Origin: Dipteris shenzhenensis | Taxonomy: Eukaryota; Polypodiophyta; Polypodiopsida; Gleicheniales | Strand: one strand, 5' to 3' | NCBI GenBank assembly: GCA_047967505.1 | Contig: CM106539.1 | Length of the DNA stretch: 64,000 nucleotides | Shown: piece by piece, positions 1 through 11,761 of the stretch | How the letters are laid out: each line of letters opens with the position of its first letter | Position numbering within the stretch: the first letter of the stretch is position 1 | Position numbers and translations under genes: made by a program | The notes under the pieces: model-generated | What the model saw: the letters and a program-made list of their open reading frames with translations, nothing else | What the model was told of the DNA's origin: nothing | The model's database searches: none

Positions 1-215
1 ATCCATAGCGTCGCTATATAGCGACGCTTATTCGTCGCTATATAGCGACGTTTTTAATTTAAAGCGTCGTAATCCATAGCGTCGCTATATAGCGACGCTT
101 ATTCGTCGCTATATAGCGACGTTTTTAATTTAAAGCGTCGCTATATAGCGACGCTTTAAATTAAAAACGTCGCTATATAGCGACGGAACAGAGCGTCGCT
201 ATATAGCGACGCTTA
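1..215. repeat. Palindromic GTCGCTATATAGCGAC array upstream of TnpD
   Basis: Seven copies of the 16-bp perfect palindrome GTCGCTATATAGCGAC lie in 215 bp. Bases 1-71 are tandemly repeated from 72. The block from 120 to 180 is itself folded back, because AATTTAAAGCGTCG is followed by its reverse complement. The array sits about 230 bp upstream of the TnpD start, in what would be the spacer between the divergent TnpA and TnpD genes. The same motif marks the element ends. In CACTA elements such repeats are usually TnpA-binding sites; that role here is inferred. Confidence 0.85.
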
Positions 216-447
216 CTGTTTATTTTTTGGTGTGGCCTCTTGTGAAGCTCAAACATGCTATGCCTGTAATTGTCAATATCTCCTCCTACTACATAGCCTT
301 ACTATATAGGATTTTTTGTTTCAATCCTTACTATATAGCGATGTCATTCTTTTTATATAGCCTCAAGAGAAGCTCAAATTAAACATGATATGCTCATAAT
401 TGTGTACATCTCCTCTTCATGCTTATGTTTTGGTTTTATAAGTGTAG

Positions 448-3400
448 ATGGAAGGGATGAGTGGAAGCTCATCCGATGATGCGCCAATGCCCGGGAGCAC
501 GAAGTGGCTTACGGAGAGGTTATATTGTCATTGCACTCATTGCAAGCGAGAAGTATGACATCAACGTCATATTATCATGTGCCACTTGCGGAATCCGTAT
601 GGGGAGGAGCCGGAACCAGTACCCCCCGTTGGTGTTGCACATGTTGATGGATCATCGGTAAGTCAAAGCTATTTAAGTTCGCAATCTTATTGTATACCCG
701 GAATTAGAAGATCTTCTATTTACACGAATGAGCTTATGACAGGATGACGAGGGTGACGAGGGTACACATATACCTTCTCACTTTCAACAAGACTATAGTC
801 TCCCGGATGACGACGAGGGTATGGTCGACATGATGGATTCCATTTTTAGGGGCACTACATCCCACGTACACGTGATGTCAGAGTCTGAGGTGAAAATGCG
901 AGAGTTGCAATCAACACAATTGTACGAGGGTGCCAGGATGTCTAAACTACGTGCTTGTCTCTCAATCTTGAATCTACAAGTACAGTATGGGTGGTCGGAT
1001 ACAAGTGTCTCGGCCTTAATGAGGTTAGCCCTTGCATTAATTTGATTGACTCATTATTTGGATATTGTTTGTTTTGAGAATCATCATTTGGATAGTGTCT
1101 TTGTCATAGGTTGCTCCAAAAGATGTTGCCTGCACCAAATACCATGCCCGCATCAAGAGATGAAGCGAAAAAGATGCTAACAATGGTGGGTATGGATTAT
1201 GATACCATCCATGCTTGCCGTAATGATTGTATTCTCTTTCGTCGTGAGCATGGAGATTTGGCTAGTTGTCCAAAGTGTGGGGAACAACGATATAGAGATG
1301 ACTTGCAGGGTGAGAGGATACCGGTAAAGGTCTTAAGACACTTTCCCATCATTGCAAGAATACAACACATGTTTCGATGCAAATCCATAGCGGAGTTGAT
1401 GACATGGCATGGATCTCATCGGTCCACTGATCACACATTGAGGATTCCCGCAGATTGTGCGGATTGGAAGCACATAGATAATCAGTGGTCGGACTTTGCG
1501 AGAGATCCACGCAACTTACATCTTGGGCTAGCCATGGACAGCGTGAATCCTTTCGAGTTACGCTCGACATCTTGGTCGACATGGCCCATAGTCGTGGTGA
1601 ATTACAATATCCCACCATGGCTAACAATAAAAAAGGGACACCTCATGCTTGCACTACTTGTGCGAGGAAAGTACAAGGCAAAAAACATGGACGTGTACAT
1701 GGCACCTTTGATAGAGGAGTTACAGATATTATGGAGAGGAGTGCAGGTCTTTGATATTTCTAGAGCTCCTAGGCATACCAATGATATTTTAGTCAGGGGT
1801 ATCTTGATGTGGACCATGCATGACTACCCAGGATATGGAGAGTGCGCAGGTACGTGGTTATGTCTTTACATGTACAATGAGGGATTATGCCTTTTTTACT
1901 CTCTTTTGCACGCATGTCTTGTACTAACATATTCATGCACGCGTGCAGGACTTGTTACAAGTGGGTACCATGCTTGTCCTGTTTGTGGACCCGCTCTGAA
2001 ATCGCTTGCACGCTACTCCAAACACATGAGGAAAAATGTTTATGAAGGTCATGCTCGATACCTTCCGCTCGACCATCTCGCACGTGGAGGTCAGCTTGAT
2101 CCACCACCATCATATTTGAAAGCAAGTGATTGGATTCAAGCTTGGAGGGAGAATGGAGAGGAACCTCCTCCTGGTATGAAGAGGCTATCGATCTTTCACG
2201 AGCTTCCTTATTGGGGTCAGTTACAAATCAATCATCTCTTGGATCCCATGCATATCTTTAAGAATGTGGGGGCTACCATTTGGGCACACTTGGTTGGTTC
2301 CAAGGACTCGAGAGGAGTGCGAGAAGACTTGCGTGCTATGAATAGGATGTCTCGTTTGTGGCCCCAAGTGCATGCTTCAGGAAAAGTTGTCCTCCCGAAA
2401 GCAACGTGGATCCTCTCTACGAGGGAGGAGGCAGCGATCAAGGCAGACATTGCCTCTTTTCAAACACTGAGAGGGTACATGCGTTGCTTGAAAGGAGCAT
2501 TTTCAAAGGACAATAAGCTTAGTGGCCTCAAGTCCCATGATTGGCACAAGGTCTTACAGGTATTCTAAGTAGAATTAGTGTACCGATAATAGTGATGCAT
2601 TAGCGTAATTATTATTATGTTATATTGTTGACATGATTTCATTGTTGCTTTGATAGTTCATCCTTCCAATTACAATAAAAGGGTGCTTACAAGAAGATGT
2701 TAGAAATGCTATATTCAAGATCTGTGGTATTGTGAGGTATGCTTACTATCAATTCGCATTATGTATTTTCTTCATGGACATGTGAAATAGGTGGATATCT
2801 CAAATATCTTACATATGCATGGACATATGAAATAGGTGGATATCTCAAAAAGAGATCTCTATATCGAGCATCGAGAAGGCTAGGGTGGAATCCATCGAAG
2901 CCGTATGCTTGCTTGAGAAGCACTTTCCCTCAAGCATTATGACAACTCAAGTCCACTTGCTTGTGCACATAGTTGATGAGGTGGCTATAGCAGGTACCGT
3001 TCATAATCGATGGATGTTTTTTCTCGAGCGGTTTATGAAAACTTTAAAGGGGTTTGTGAGACAAAGAGCAAGACCAGAAGCAAGCATGGCAGAGGGATGG
3101 CTTGTGCAAGAGTCATTAGTATATATCACAGAGTTTCTTGCATCCACGGATCCTGATATGCCGCAAGCTTGGCATAACAAGGATGATGATCGCATCATTG
3201 GCGAGGTCCCCCAAGGAAAAGGGATTGAAAGAAAGATGAGCGAAGAGCAAATGGAGAAATTCAATAAGTTTTGTATCCTCAATAGCCCTGAGATGTAGAA
3301 GTGGATTGAGAGATATGAAGTGGCCAAAGCAGAAAGAATAAATGCAAGGACGAGATTCAGAGTAATGTATAGGCGATCACAACCATATCCACGAGATCTG

Positions 3401-4514
3401 GCTCTTCTCCCTACTCACATGTCACTTGATTGGCTACAACTAGCTATACGTAAAGCCGAACGTGATGGAGAGACAATAAATGAGCGCGAGCGGGAGTTAT
3501 CATCTAGATGTATGGTGCATGTAAGTTTCTTATCTCTTGATGTAATTAAGTAATTATTTGTGGCAATATATGCTATAAAATAGGTGCATCTTCATTGTTT
3601 TAATGATGCTCTTTTACAGTACAAAAAGTACAGTGCATTATGGTCATATGGATGACATTTTCGCATAGAACGCATCGATTCAAAGAGAGTCACGTATGAT
3701 TGTGGAGTCATGGCTAACTTCACACAAGATAGCCGAGCAAGTGCTTCGGATACCAATCTTCTCTCCTCACAGTTGGATTATTGTGGAACCATACGCGACA
3801 TCTATGAAATTGATTTCAGACGATTTACTATTTTCATTCTTGATGTAAAATGGTTTAGAACTACTTACAACGGTCCCCATGCGACTGTGAGAAAAGATGG
3901 TAGCGGTCTCTTTGCAATAGACTCCACCAAACATTGGACCGATGAAAGTGATACTTTTGTTCTTCCCGAGCACTGTGAGCAGGTGCATACTAATGATTTA
4001 ATTAGTCGAAGCTTTCGTTTTTTAAGTCCATTGATATATATATAATTGACGACATTTGGCACGTGATTTTTCATCTTCAATATAGGTGGTTTTTCATCCG
4101 GATCGTTCTGATCCAAGATGGTGGTACGTGATCCAAGTTGCACCACGAAGTAAGCAGATTTTTGAAGATCGAGATGTGGATATGGAGATGCCACTACCAA
4201 TGCCGGATCCAATTGATGAATCTAGCGAAGAAGATGTAGATCACCATATGAGGCAAGAGGAAGATGCGCATAATGACATCGCACGGGAGGAGGATGGAGA
4301 TCACGATATTGACGAGGAAGACAACAATCGTCAAGATCAATCACCACACTTAAGCTTAATTGAAGAAGATGATCAAATACTTTTAGGTGAACGTACGATG
4401 CTAGAGTACGATGATGATATAGGAGATCAACTCGGTATAGAGTTGGAGATAGACTTGCTTGGCACCTTAGACTTGGCTCAAGATGAAACAGTTGATGTAA
4501 ATGCTCTTATTTAA
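448..4514 (+). pseudogene. CACTA TnpD transposase (Tnp2/DUF4218/DUF4216), copy A1
   Basis: Family-1 TnpD, the catalytic CACTA transposase. Exon 1 (448-659, donor gtaagt) encodes a TAD-like zinc domain with CHCTHC; exon 2 starts at 743. The Tnp2 core runs from 1110 to 2559 with HACRNDCILF, CPKCG, VLRHFPIIARIQHMF, LGLAMDSVNPF, WTMHDYPGYGECAG and LLDPMHIFKNV. A short intron (about 1850-1948) is spliced out inside an otherwise open frame. DUF4218 lies at about 2860-3300 (VHLLVHIVDE, HNRWMFFLERFMKTLKGFVR). DUF4216 lies at about 3650-4130 (YDCGVMANF, ILDVKWFR, RWWYVIQV). An Asp/Glu-rich tail ends at 4514. In-frame stops occur at 556-558 (TGA), near 3650 (TGA in the exon entering DUF4216) and at 3296-3298 (TAG where copy A2 has CAG). 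It is therefore non-functional unless repaired, although the Tnp2 exon is open. Confidence 0.93.
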
Positions 4515-4689
4515 TTTGATTTTTCTCATCTCAAACTTGGACATGAATATATGACCTTCAAAGGCTTGATGTACATGCTCTCATTTTTTAATTCTCTATG
4601 AGCTTAAACATGTATGAAAATTTAAAAAATTTTGTCATTGGAAGAAAATAAATTTTAAGGCTAAAAAAACAAAAAAACCTCTCTGTAAA

Positions 4690-4812
4690 ACGTCGCTATA
4701 ATATATTGTCTCAGTGTCGCTATATAGCGACCTTTAAAAGTCGCTATATAGCGACTTTTACTAACGTCGCTATATAGCGACGCTTAGTAAAAGTCACTAT
4801 ATAGCGACGATT
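4690..4812. repeat. Subterminal palindrome repeats of A1
   Basis: Four or five full or decayed copies of GTCGCTATATAGCGAC lie just inside the right terminus, between the TnpD stop and the CACTAC end. The same layout precedes the other family-1 ends at 51.66-51.73 kb and 53.06-53.19 kb. These are candidate TnpA-binding sites by analogy with En/Spm. Confidence 0.85.
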
Positions 4813-4904
4813 TATGACACCCGATTTTTATACCGGCGATTAACGCTAAGCGGGCGCTAATCGTCGGTACGTAAACATCGCAATAGGATGCGTGTGTAGT
4901 AGTG

Positions 4905-7343
4905 GGGACACGAGATTCCGCAGGCATAAGCAAGGATCTATGTACAAGAGGGAGGATGCATGAAGCTTGGCCACAAGAGAGACCAAATGGGCATGTTTTT
5001 TTACCTCGTGCACCGTGGAGGTTAGCAAAGCTAGAGATGGTGGCGGTGAAGTGCGCTATTACTACAATTCATACTCCCACTAGATGCATGAGGTCTTTGA
5101 AGAGGGCCTTTACAAAGAGCAAGAAAAGAGGTGTAGAGTAATTATATGGCTTGAAATCTCATGATTGGCACAAGATGCTCCAAGTAAGTATTTTATGTGA
5201 ATAATATCTTTTTCCTTTCAAATTTGTGAGTGAATTAAAAGCCACTAATCAACCATTCCTTGTGTGTTCAGTTCATACTACCTACTAGCATTTCTTGTAG
5301 TGTATTGAAGAATCTGAAGGATTGTATTTACAAGATGGGTGAGCTTGTGAGGTACTTTACATGATATAAAATGTGATGCATATCAATGCTCCATGCAAGG
5401 TGTTCATATTGCTAATATGGTGTACTTTTTCATTTCTAGGTATGTGAGCTCAAAGGAAATAGATCCCACCATGCTTGAGAATGCTTGAGTTATGTCAGTG
5501 GAGGTGGTTTGTTTAGTGGAGGAGACATTTCCACGATCTATTCTCACAAGCTAACTACATCTCATAGTGCATTTGGTGGATGAGATTGCTATATGCGGCA
5601 CTATACATGCACGATGGTTGTTCTTCCTCGAGGGCTTTATGAAGACCTTGAAGGGTTTCGTGAGACAAAATGCAAGACCCGAAGGTAGCATGGCCGAGGG
5701 TTGGTTGGTACAAGAGTCACTTGTATATATTTTTGAGTTTCTTGTTAATGTGGTTAGCTCTCTCCCACGACTATGGAGAGATGATGAAGACCTAAGGATG
5801 ACCTCTATTGTGCTAGTGATGTGATGAAAAGATGGGTGACAAGATACAAGGATGCAAAGGCAAGAAGATAAGAAAAAAGGGCCCTCTTTCGTATGAACCA
5901 CGGATCTCGTGTGCCATACCCTCAGTATCTAAGAGCACTTCCAAATGATATTCATGTGGATTGGCTACTTGATGAAATGGAGAAAGCAGAGAAAGATGAG
6001 GGGATGCATATCACAATAAAAGAATGGGAGTATGCTAGGGGATGCATGAGCAAGGTCGGTATATATAATGTTATGCATAATTTAGGAGCTTTCTATAATT
6101 TAGATTGCTTATTTAATTGATTTTGCCTTGGTGTAGTACACTATGTTCAATGCTATATGGTGTGGGGCAAGCATTTTCGAACACAACGGATTGATGATAA
6201 GAGAAACACACAAGATTGCGGTGTCATTGCTAGCTTTGAGGGAGCTAATGGAGCCATGGATGATTATTGTGGCATGATCCAACATATTATTAAGCTTGAC
6301 TTTCGACGCTTCTTTGTGTATGTTTTGGATGTAAAGTGGTTTAAGGACGTGGTGGAAAGAGGCCCTAATGCAACAATCAAACTCCATGCAAGTGGCTTTG
6401 TAACTATTGACTCCACAAAGTTTTGGCAAAGTAAGAAGGACACACTAGTACTACCGCAACAATGTGAACAGATACTATACATACATATAAAAATACTCAC
6501 TTTTAAATATTTGATACCTTCGATGCAAGGAAAATAACATGATTGTATTTGTGTTTGAATTAGGTTGTCTATCAACCAATGATGAATACCTATTATGCCA
6601 CGTTCCAAAGTGATGTATAGTACATTTACTAATATGGAGCGTATGGAGGATGATCATGGCCATGGAGGTGATGATGATCGTGATACCAGAGAGGAGGATG
6701 ATCATGAGATAGGAGATACAGATATTGAGGCCATTACCCATGAGGACGAGCCTACCATTGGTGATGCTGATTTCGATGAGCACATGAGTAGCACAAGTAG
6801 TAGTGGTTTGAATGTATTTGTAGATCTAAACACTTGTTTGGATTTTGAAGTAGATAGTTTGGCAAGGGTTGATCTCATTGAGGATGAGATTGAACCGTAG
6901 CGAATCATTGATATTGGCAAAACTATTTTAGATATTGTCTCATTCTCCTCACGTCACTTAATTTTTGTATATGTGGGTTTGCAAAAAAGAATTGGTGTTT
7001 TTGTTAAAATTATGTGCTTTGGTAATCATGGGCAATGTTTGGAAAGCAGTGATGTACATTTACCAGCCTACACCAAAATCTCACTTTCTGTATTCTCTGT
7101 TTTTTGTCTAAATATGCATCTATTCTCAATGTAGATGCACTAATACACATGCAAATAGATGCGTTGTTAGACGCAATGTTAGATGCACCCTTAGTGTAGA
7201 CGCGCTAATAGATGCGTCAATACACTTGCAAATAGATGCACTGTTAGATGCACCCGTAATTTCTCTATTCAAGCAATGCCTATAGACGCACCTGCTATTT
7301 TGGCGGCTATCAAGCGCATCTATAGTTGCTTTGTGTTGTTGTG
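4905..7343 (+). mobile_element. CACTA family-2 element B1, 3' half
   Basis: The 3' half of a second CACTA family, interrupted on its left by A1. It ends at about 7343 in CTTTGTGTTGTTGTG, the reverse complement of the CACAACAACACAAAG terminus that opens another copy at 38089. Before the end (about 7110-7330) lie many variants of tctatagatgcg and tagacgcg, the subterminal motif of this family. The left half is outside the window. Confidence 0.85.
4908..6898 (+). pseudogene. CACTA family-2 TnpD, C-terminal half, copy B1
   Basis: Remnant of the family-2 transposase starting in the last part of Tnp2, at the exon reading GTRDSAGISKDL, where A1 inserted. It continues through GLKSHDWHKMLQ with a donor at 5183. 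DUF4218 follows (AICGTIHARWLFFLEGFMKT, about 5560-5800), then DUF4216 (CGVIASFEG, VLDVKWFKDVV, 6140-6470) and an acidic tail ending DLIEDEIEP at 6898. Lesions seen against the copy at 38.5-42.5 kb are TAA at 5139-5141, TGA near 5486, TAA near 5552, a deletion of about 80 bp near 5810 and TAA near 5868. It is a dead copy. The strand and exon order are clear from the homologous copies in this window. Confidence 0.9.
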
Positions 7344-8234
7344 TTAGAAATCTCAGTAGAGTAATCTCTTCTCTTGTTGATCGCAACATAGGACACAAAT
7401 ACACAAAAAAATGCACACATTGGAAATGGAAATTCCTTAATTTTGTAAATTAACATTGGGGTGGTTTGAGAAGTGCTACATGTGGTACATTAGGCATGAA
7501 TTCTATGAGGCAATGCCTAGAGATTGCAAATGGACCTTATGTCGATTAATCTCTAGGCTTCAAAAAACAAGGTTAAGTCAACTTATGATTTATGAAGATG
7601 TGATAACACAAAAATATGCACACATTGGAAGAGAATTCAAATTTCTAGTAGGTCAATTTGAATGTTGTAGTGAAGGCCACTCATTCCTACATTATGATGA
7701 TGTAATTCTAAGTAGTGCCTAGAATTATTTACCCTTCAGCATTTAAACAAAAAACTTGTATTCTTTGTTAAATATATAATAAATATAAATACAAAATTTA
7801 CCTTTGACCTTGAAAGAGTTGAAAACAAAATATGGCAATCACATAGTAGGTAATGAATGACTTCATTTGTCAAGCTCAATTATGCATGTCTAGTTTCTCT
7901 ATTAGAGGTGCTACTTTACAAGTTTGCACAATACTCAATCATTTGGAAAAAAGTCTTTTGACTTTATGAGCGTGGTAGTGAAAGTTACACAATGCTTATA
8001 ATATTCAAAGGATTGTGTTAAATCCAATGCTTTAATCGATTAATTGGGAAGTTGTGTACATACTAAGACACTGTTATATTTTTTCCTACCATTGAAAGTT
8101 TGTGTACAAATTAATTAGTAAGATGCTTGAGTAGAAGAGCTGACACAATGAGAGTCTAGGACAATGTGAAGGATATGGCCAACAAATTTGGATCCAAGCA
8201 AGTCACTAAACTGGCTACTGGATCTTTCACTGAA
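7344..8234. other. Unassigned AT-rich interval
   Basis: No recognisable gene. An 88-codon open stretch at 7456-7722 (+) has no family signature I can name. The phrase acaaaaa-tgcacacattgga occurs near 7400 and again near 7610, which hints at a small duplication. The interval separates the end of B1 from a truncated family-2 fragment on the other strand. Confidence 0.4.
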
Positions 8235-8638
8235 CGAATTCGGAGGGCTACTACCACCATCACTCCATGCATCTATAATGGTCCCTCTTGAAGATCCCAC
8301 CTCATATTGTTGACGCTTCGCCTTCTCACGATGAGCATAGGGCAACATATGCAAGTGTGGCACTGCATCCTGTATCAAATTAAAAAAGGATCATATATCA
8401 AACACACGAACACCCATAGGTATCTCAATCAACCTCAATGCTTAACACTTACTCGGGATATAATCACATTCCATTCTCCATAGTTTGAGATGTGATTGAG
8501 TGTAATTCTACATGCACGATACATGTTTCCTTGACATCGATCACACATACATTTGACTTTTTCCTCCAAACACATTTCTCGATGGTGGATACGGAGGGAT
8601 TCTCCCTCACTAGAGGTACTTGTTGAAGATGAAGACAT
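8235..8638 (-). pseudogene. CACTA family-2 TnpD, N-terminal exons, copy B5
   Basis: Two 5' exons of a family-2 TnpD on the minus strand. Exon 1 begins at ATG 8638 and encodes a TAD-like zinc segment (CMCDRCQGNMYR, then TLNHISNYGEW), ending near 8457. Exon 2 begins near 8372 with DAVPHLHMLPYAHREKAKR and is cut at about 8235 by unrelated DNA, so Tnp2 and later domains are missing. Unlike the copy at 42.4 kb, exon 1 keeps TGT (Cys) where that copy has TGA. It is a 5' fragment only and cannot encode transposase. Confidence 0.85.
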
Positions 8639-9046
8639 TCTACAGATAAACAACCCAAAAAATGGGTTTGTGCTTGAGGATTTAATGAGAAAACTTTGTA
8701 GCGCATCTATAGGCATGTCTCTACTACGGAACGCATGTAACAACGTGCCTTGTGCTTGAGAATTTAATGAGAAAACTCTATATTGCATCTAAACGCACGT
8801 CTATACTATGGAACACATCTATATGTGCATCTAATACATAGTGTAAATGTGGCTATTAGACGCTCTTTTAGACGTGTGGACTAGTTTAGACCTACATTAA
8901 GCTCATTTTAAAACTCTGCTGCACTTGCAATTAACCTTTTAATACACAAGTCTCCAAGCACACACATAGCTCCAGACACCCACACTCATCTCCAAGCATT
9001 CACACTCATCCCCAAGCATACAAGAGAAGAGGGTGAAGAAGGAAGC

Positions 9047-10067
9047 TGTTGAGAGGAAGAGAAAGAGGAGAGAGATGGACATGTTGAGAGGAAGAGAAAG
9101 AGGAGAGAGATGGACACAAGAGTTGCTCCCAAGGAAGTGATTCTATTCATAGATCATAGGCATATATATAGTTGAGGACTAGGCTAAGTAAGGGCAAGCT
9201 ATATATGGCTCTAACACCCCCACTCAAACTAGGCCCTCTAGCTGTGGATGAAAAAACCTTTGGGGAGTACAAAGGAAAAACCTGAGCCACTATATATATC
9301 TATGTGAAAATATGTATACAAAGGATGGCCATAGTCCAAATTTTTGAATGGTATAGTGTAATGTGGGATGATACATTGCAAATTGCATGTGGATAGTACA
9401 AAGGCATAATATAAGCACTTGTTCATATTGTAGTGCAAAGTGTAGGTGCTATGTTTGGTGAATGATACAGTGCAAAATATGTGTGAAAAATGGAAAACTC
9501 TGCCTAGAAATGTCAACTTGATTGACATAGTGATGATGCTTGAGATCTTCAAGTGCGATGTTTGAGCTCTTCATCTGAATAGGAGAGCCTATCATCTCTA
9601 AGTTCAATCTTGTTAAACCTCCTTAAACCTTTATAATCATTCCTTCATGTTATACCAAGGATGAATGTATGAGGAGATTACTTTGGCCTCTCCAAAGATG
9701 AGTATGCAAGGGCAGTTTGTGATGTCCACAAAGCCAAACTGAAATGTCGCTTGCGTAGTGTAAGAAAGCCATAGCATCACAATAGGGAGGCTGATAAAGA
9801 TCTCACAAATCAAGAACCAATAATCCATAAACATAGCGAGCATCTAGGCATCCGAAAGTACTGAACACGTGGACATCCAGAAGTACCAATTAATTAGGTA
9901 GCTGGATCTATCGAACAACGAGAAATACAACGAGCATAAGCAACACACATATAACAAGAGGCAAGCTTGTGTGGATTAGACACACCTTACATAATCATAG
10001 CAATAATGAAATAGCAACCTCTTTGCATCCGGAAGTACTGAACAAATGTAAATATATAGCTCTAACA
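9047..10067 (-). mobile_element. Short copia-type LTR element inserted in a family-2 5' leader
   Basis: An insertion flanked by the 5-bp direct repeat GAAGC (9042-9046 and 10068-10072), a typical LTR-retrotransposon duplication. It runs from TGTTGAGAGG to CTCTAACA on the plus strand. The left LTR (9047-9216, minus orientation) contains a 35-bp internal duplication. It is followed by CCCCCACTC, the reverse complement of a polypurine tract AGTGGGGG. Only the last few bases of an LTR are visible at the right edge, and the inside (9217-10050) has no recognisable gag or pol. It is a deletion derivative. The 9217-9560 part closely matches 19491-20060. Confidence 0.85.
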
Positions 10068-10072
10068 GAAGC

Positions 10073-10540
10073 CACAAGAGAAGAAGGAGAGGAAGCTGTT
10101 AAGAAAGACAAGAAGCTTTCATACCTCTGTCCAAAGTAAGTTTCTCTCTCAATCTAAGATGCTTTTGTTACACTCTCAAAGTTGTTCTCTTCAGATTGGT
10201 CCTTTGTCGCATGTAGGAAAGGATGTTTTTGGTACTTTTGTTCTTTTTGGTATTGGGCATCTGTTGTTGTTAGCTTTTTGTCGAAATTTATCTGTGAGAG
10301 TGTGTCTAACATAGCATCAACTATTTGGAAAGACTGTGTAGTTGTGCATATAGATGCGTTGTTTGCTGCATCTATAGACACGCTCGAATAGACATATCCC
10401 GACCTTTGCTTCTCCATCTCCTTCTCCTTCTCCTTCCCCTTCCCCTTCCCCTTCCCTTTCCCCTTCCTGTCTCCCTTCTCCTTCCGTTCTCCCTCCTCCT
10501 TCCATTCCCTTCTCTTTCCTTTCTCCTTTCCCTTACATGC
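10073..10540. repeat. Family-2 central spacer: 5' leader, tctatagacgc motifs, CCTTCC tract
   Basis: Continues the family-2 5' leader after the copia insertion: ACAAGAAGCTTTCATACCTC matches ACAAGAAGCTTCCATACCTC near 55590. A few gcatctatagacacgc motifs follow (10340-10392), then about 130 bp of CCTTCC/CCTTCT polypyrimidine (10405-10535). The 55.5-56.0 kb region has the same order, so this is the spacer between minus-strand TnpD and plus-strand TnpA. Confidence 0.75.
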
Positions 10541-10762
10541 ATGTTTAATTCAAATTTTCAATGCCTTAAGCATGCATGAGGAAATAAGGGATTGCATGAA
10601 TGATGGAAATAAGTGATTGCATGAGGGGAATTAGACTGCAGCATGAGGGCGGGTTAAAGAAACAGGGCATGCATGATGGAAATCACGGGATTGCATAACT
10701 CTTTATATATGCATATGAAAAGAAGGAATGCATGATGGAAATCTTCTTCTCTTCTTTTTTGC

Positions 10763-11215
10763 AGTTCATCATGTGGCCAAGAATCTCTTCAGGAGCCTCG
10801 TCTGATCTTTGGGATGCTGTATTACAGCAATTATATAACATTTTGGGACACCCTCCCACTCGTCAGGAGTTATACACATACATGACAAGTACTCAAAACT
10901 TGGGGGGGTCACTCGTCATATGTAACCCTATCATGTGAGTTCAACAGAAGGATACTTTTTATTCTTAAAATTTACAGAAATAAATATACATAAGGGACTA
11001 TTTAAAATAGTTTTGGAAAAAATTTACAGATTTGTATAGAAAAGGGGTACATTTTATTAATGAAAAAATTTACGATAAGGGATTTTAAATATAGGCCTTG
11101 AACACACGTGATATAGAGGGTTTATCTATAGTGACCCCCCCGAGACTCAAAACACCCCCTAGGAGTCGATAGTATAGACTCCAAACCACCCCATACCCAC
11201 ACCAACTAAGATTAC
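10763..11215 (+). pseudogene. CACTA family-2 TnpA-like gene, first exon only (F1), split by a MITE
   Basis: Plus-strand exon beginning after the acceptor ttttttgcag. It reads MWPRISSGAS, LYNILGHPPTRQELYTYM, and after a 246-bp insertion resumes TQNTP and TPNHPIPTPTKIT. The same exon is present at 57.45 kb (ELYNILEHPPTLGELYTYMAG), where it leads into a fuller TnpA-like gene. Here later exons are missing, because DNA after about 11215 belongs to the duplicated AP2-fragment unit. It also has a TAG where the other copy reads QESAV. Assignment as TnpA rests on the fuller copy. Confidence 0.75.
10899..11144 (+). mobile_element. hAT-like MITE, copy 1 (8-bp TSD)
   Basis: A 246-bp non-coding element with terminal inverted repeats of about 15 bp, CTYGGGGGGGTCACT at each end. 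It is flanked by the perfect 8-bp duplication ACTCAAAA (10891-10898 and 11145-11152). Eight-bp duplications with short TIRs are typical of hAT-derived MITEs. It interrupts the TnpA-like exon. An inner inverted repeat around atcaCGTGtGTTCAA extends the pairing. Confidence 0.93.
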
Positions 11216-11607
11216 GGTTCAACAAGAAGCAAGTCACAGTTTTTATATCGACTGGTGAGGCTAAGTATCATATTGTCGCCACTACACTATTTGATGTAGC
11301 AACACCCGTCACCCTTTCCCGCGCCACTTCATCCTCCATAGTGGCTGCTCAAAATACTAATCAAAGTGGAATATACAAAATATTTTGACTTGAAATTTGG
11401 GTTTTTCAAGCATCACGTTGAATAGAAATTTTTCAAGCTATTTTGGGTAGAAAATCTTCAAGCTATAAATTATGTTCCAATGCAAGAAATGGTGACATAT
11501 GTCCTCACAAAAGCTATGCCCAGCCCAAGCGATTGGAAACATTATGGTTCACCAAAATGAGACTCTCTTGGGCTGGCAGATCGCAAGATCATGTAACACA
11601 GGTGGCT

Positions 11608-11761
11608 TTATCCCAAAGCTTTAACGAGCTATATAGTAACTCCAAAGTTTATGTTGTAGGTTAATAACGTGATACCATGAGTCGTTATCCCGAAACTTTA
11701 ACGAGCTATATAGTAACTCCAAAGTTCATGTTGTAGGTTAATAACGTGATACCATGAGTCG
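11608..11761 (+). repeat. Tandem duplication, two 77-bp units
   Basis: Two adjacent 77-bp units start at 11608 and 11685 with TTATCCC. Each contains CTTTAACGAGCTATATAGTA and ATAACGTGATACCATGAGTC. The G2 copy at 62.08-62.23 kb has a related but rearranged series of the same motifs. Confidence 0.85.

Larger units (their letters stand above)
1..4904 (+). mobile_element. CACTA family-1 element A1, right part only
   Basis: Right-hand part of a CACTA (CMC/EnSpm) DNA transposon carrying the TnpD transposase half. It ends at 4904 in GTGTGTAGTAGTG, the reverse complement of a CACTAC terminus, preceded by subterminal GTCGCTATATAGCGAC copies. The following bases GGG-ACACGAG continue a family-2 transposase gene whose uninterrupted form in the copy near 40.53 kb reads AATGGGACACGAG. 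This fits an insertion with 3-bp target duplication GGG. The left part, expected to hold TnpA and the other terminus, lies outside the window. Confidence 0.9.

Noticed and set aside
1-215. Interpretation as restriction-type or operator palindromes of a prokaryote
   Set aside because: The same motif is tied to CACTA termini at six places in the window and the genes have plant introns.
1197-2450. Minus-strand frames opposite the TnpD Tnp2 exon
   Set aside because: They are antisense shadows of a well-supported plus-strand gene; no independent motifs.
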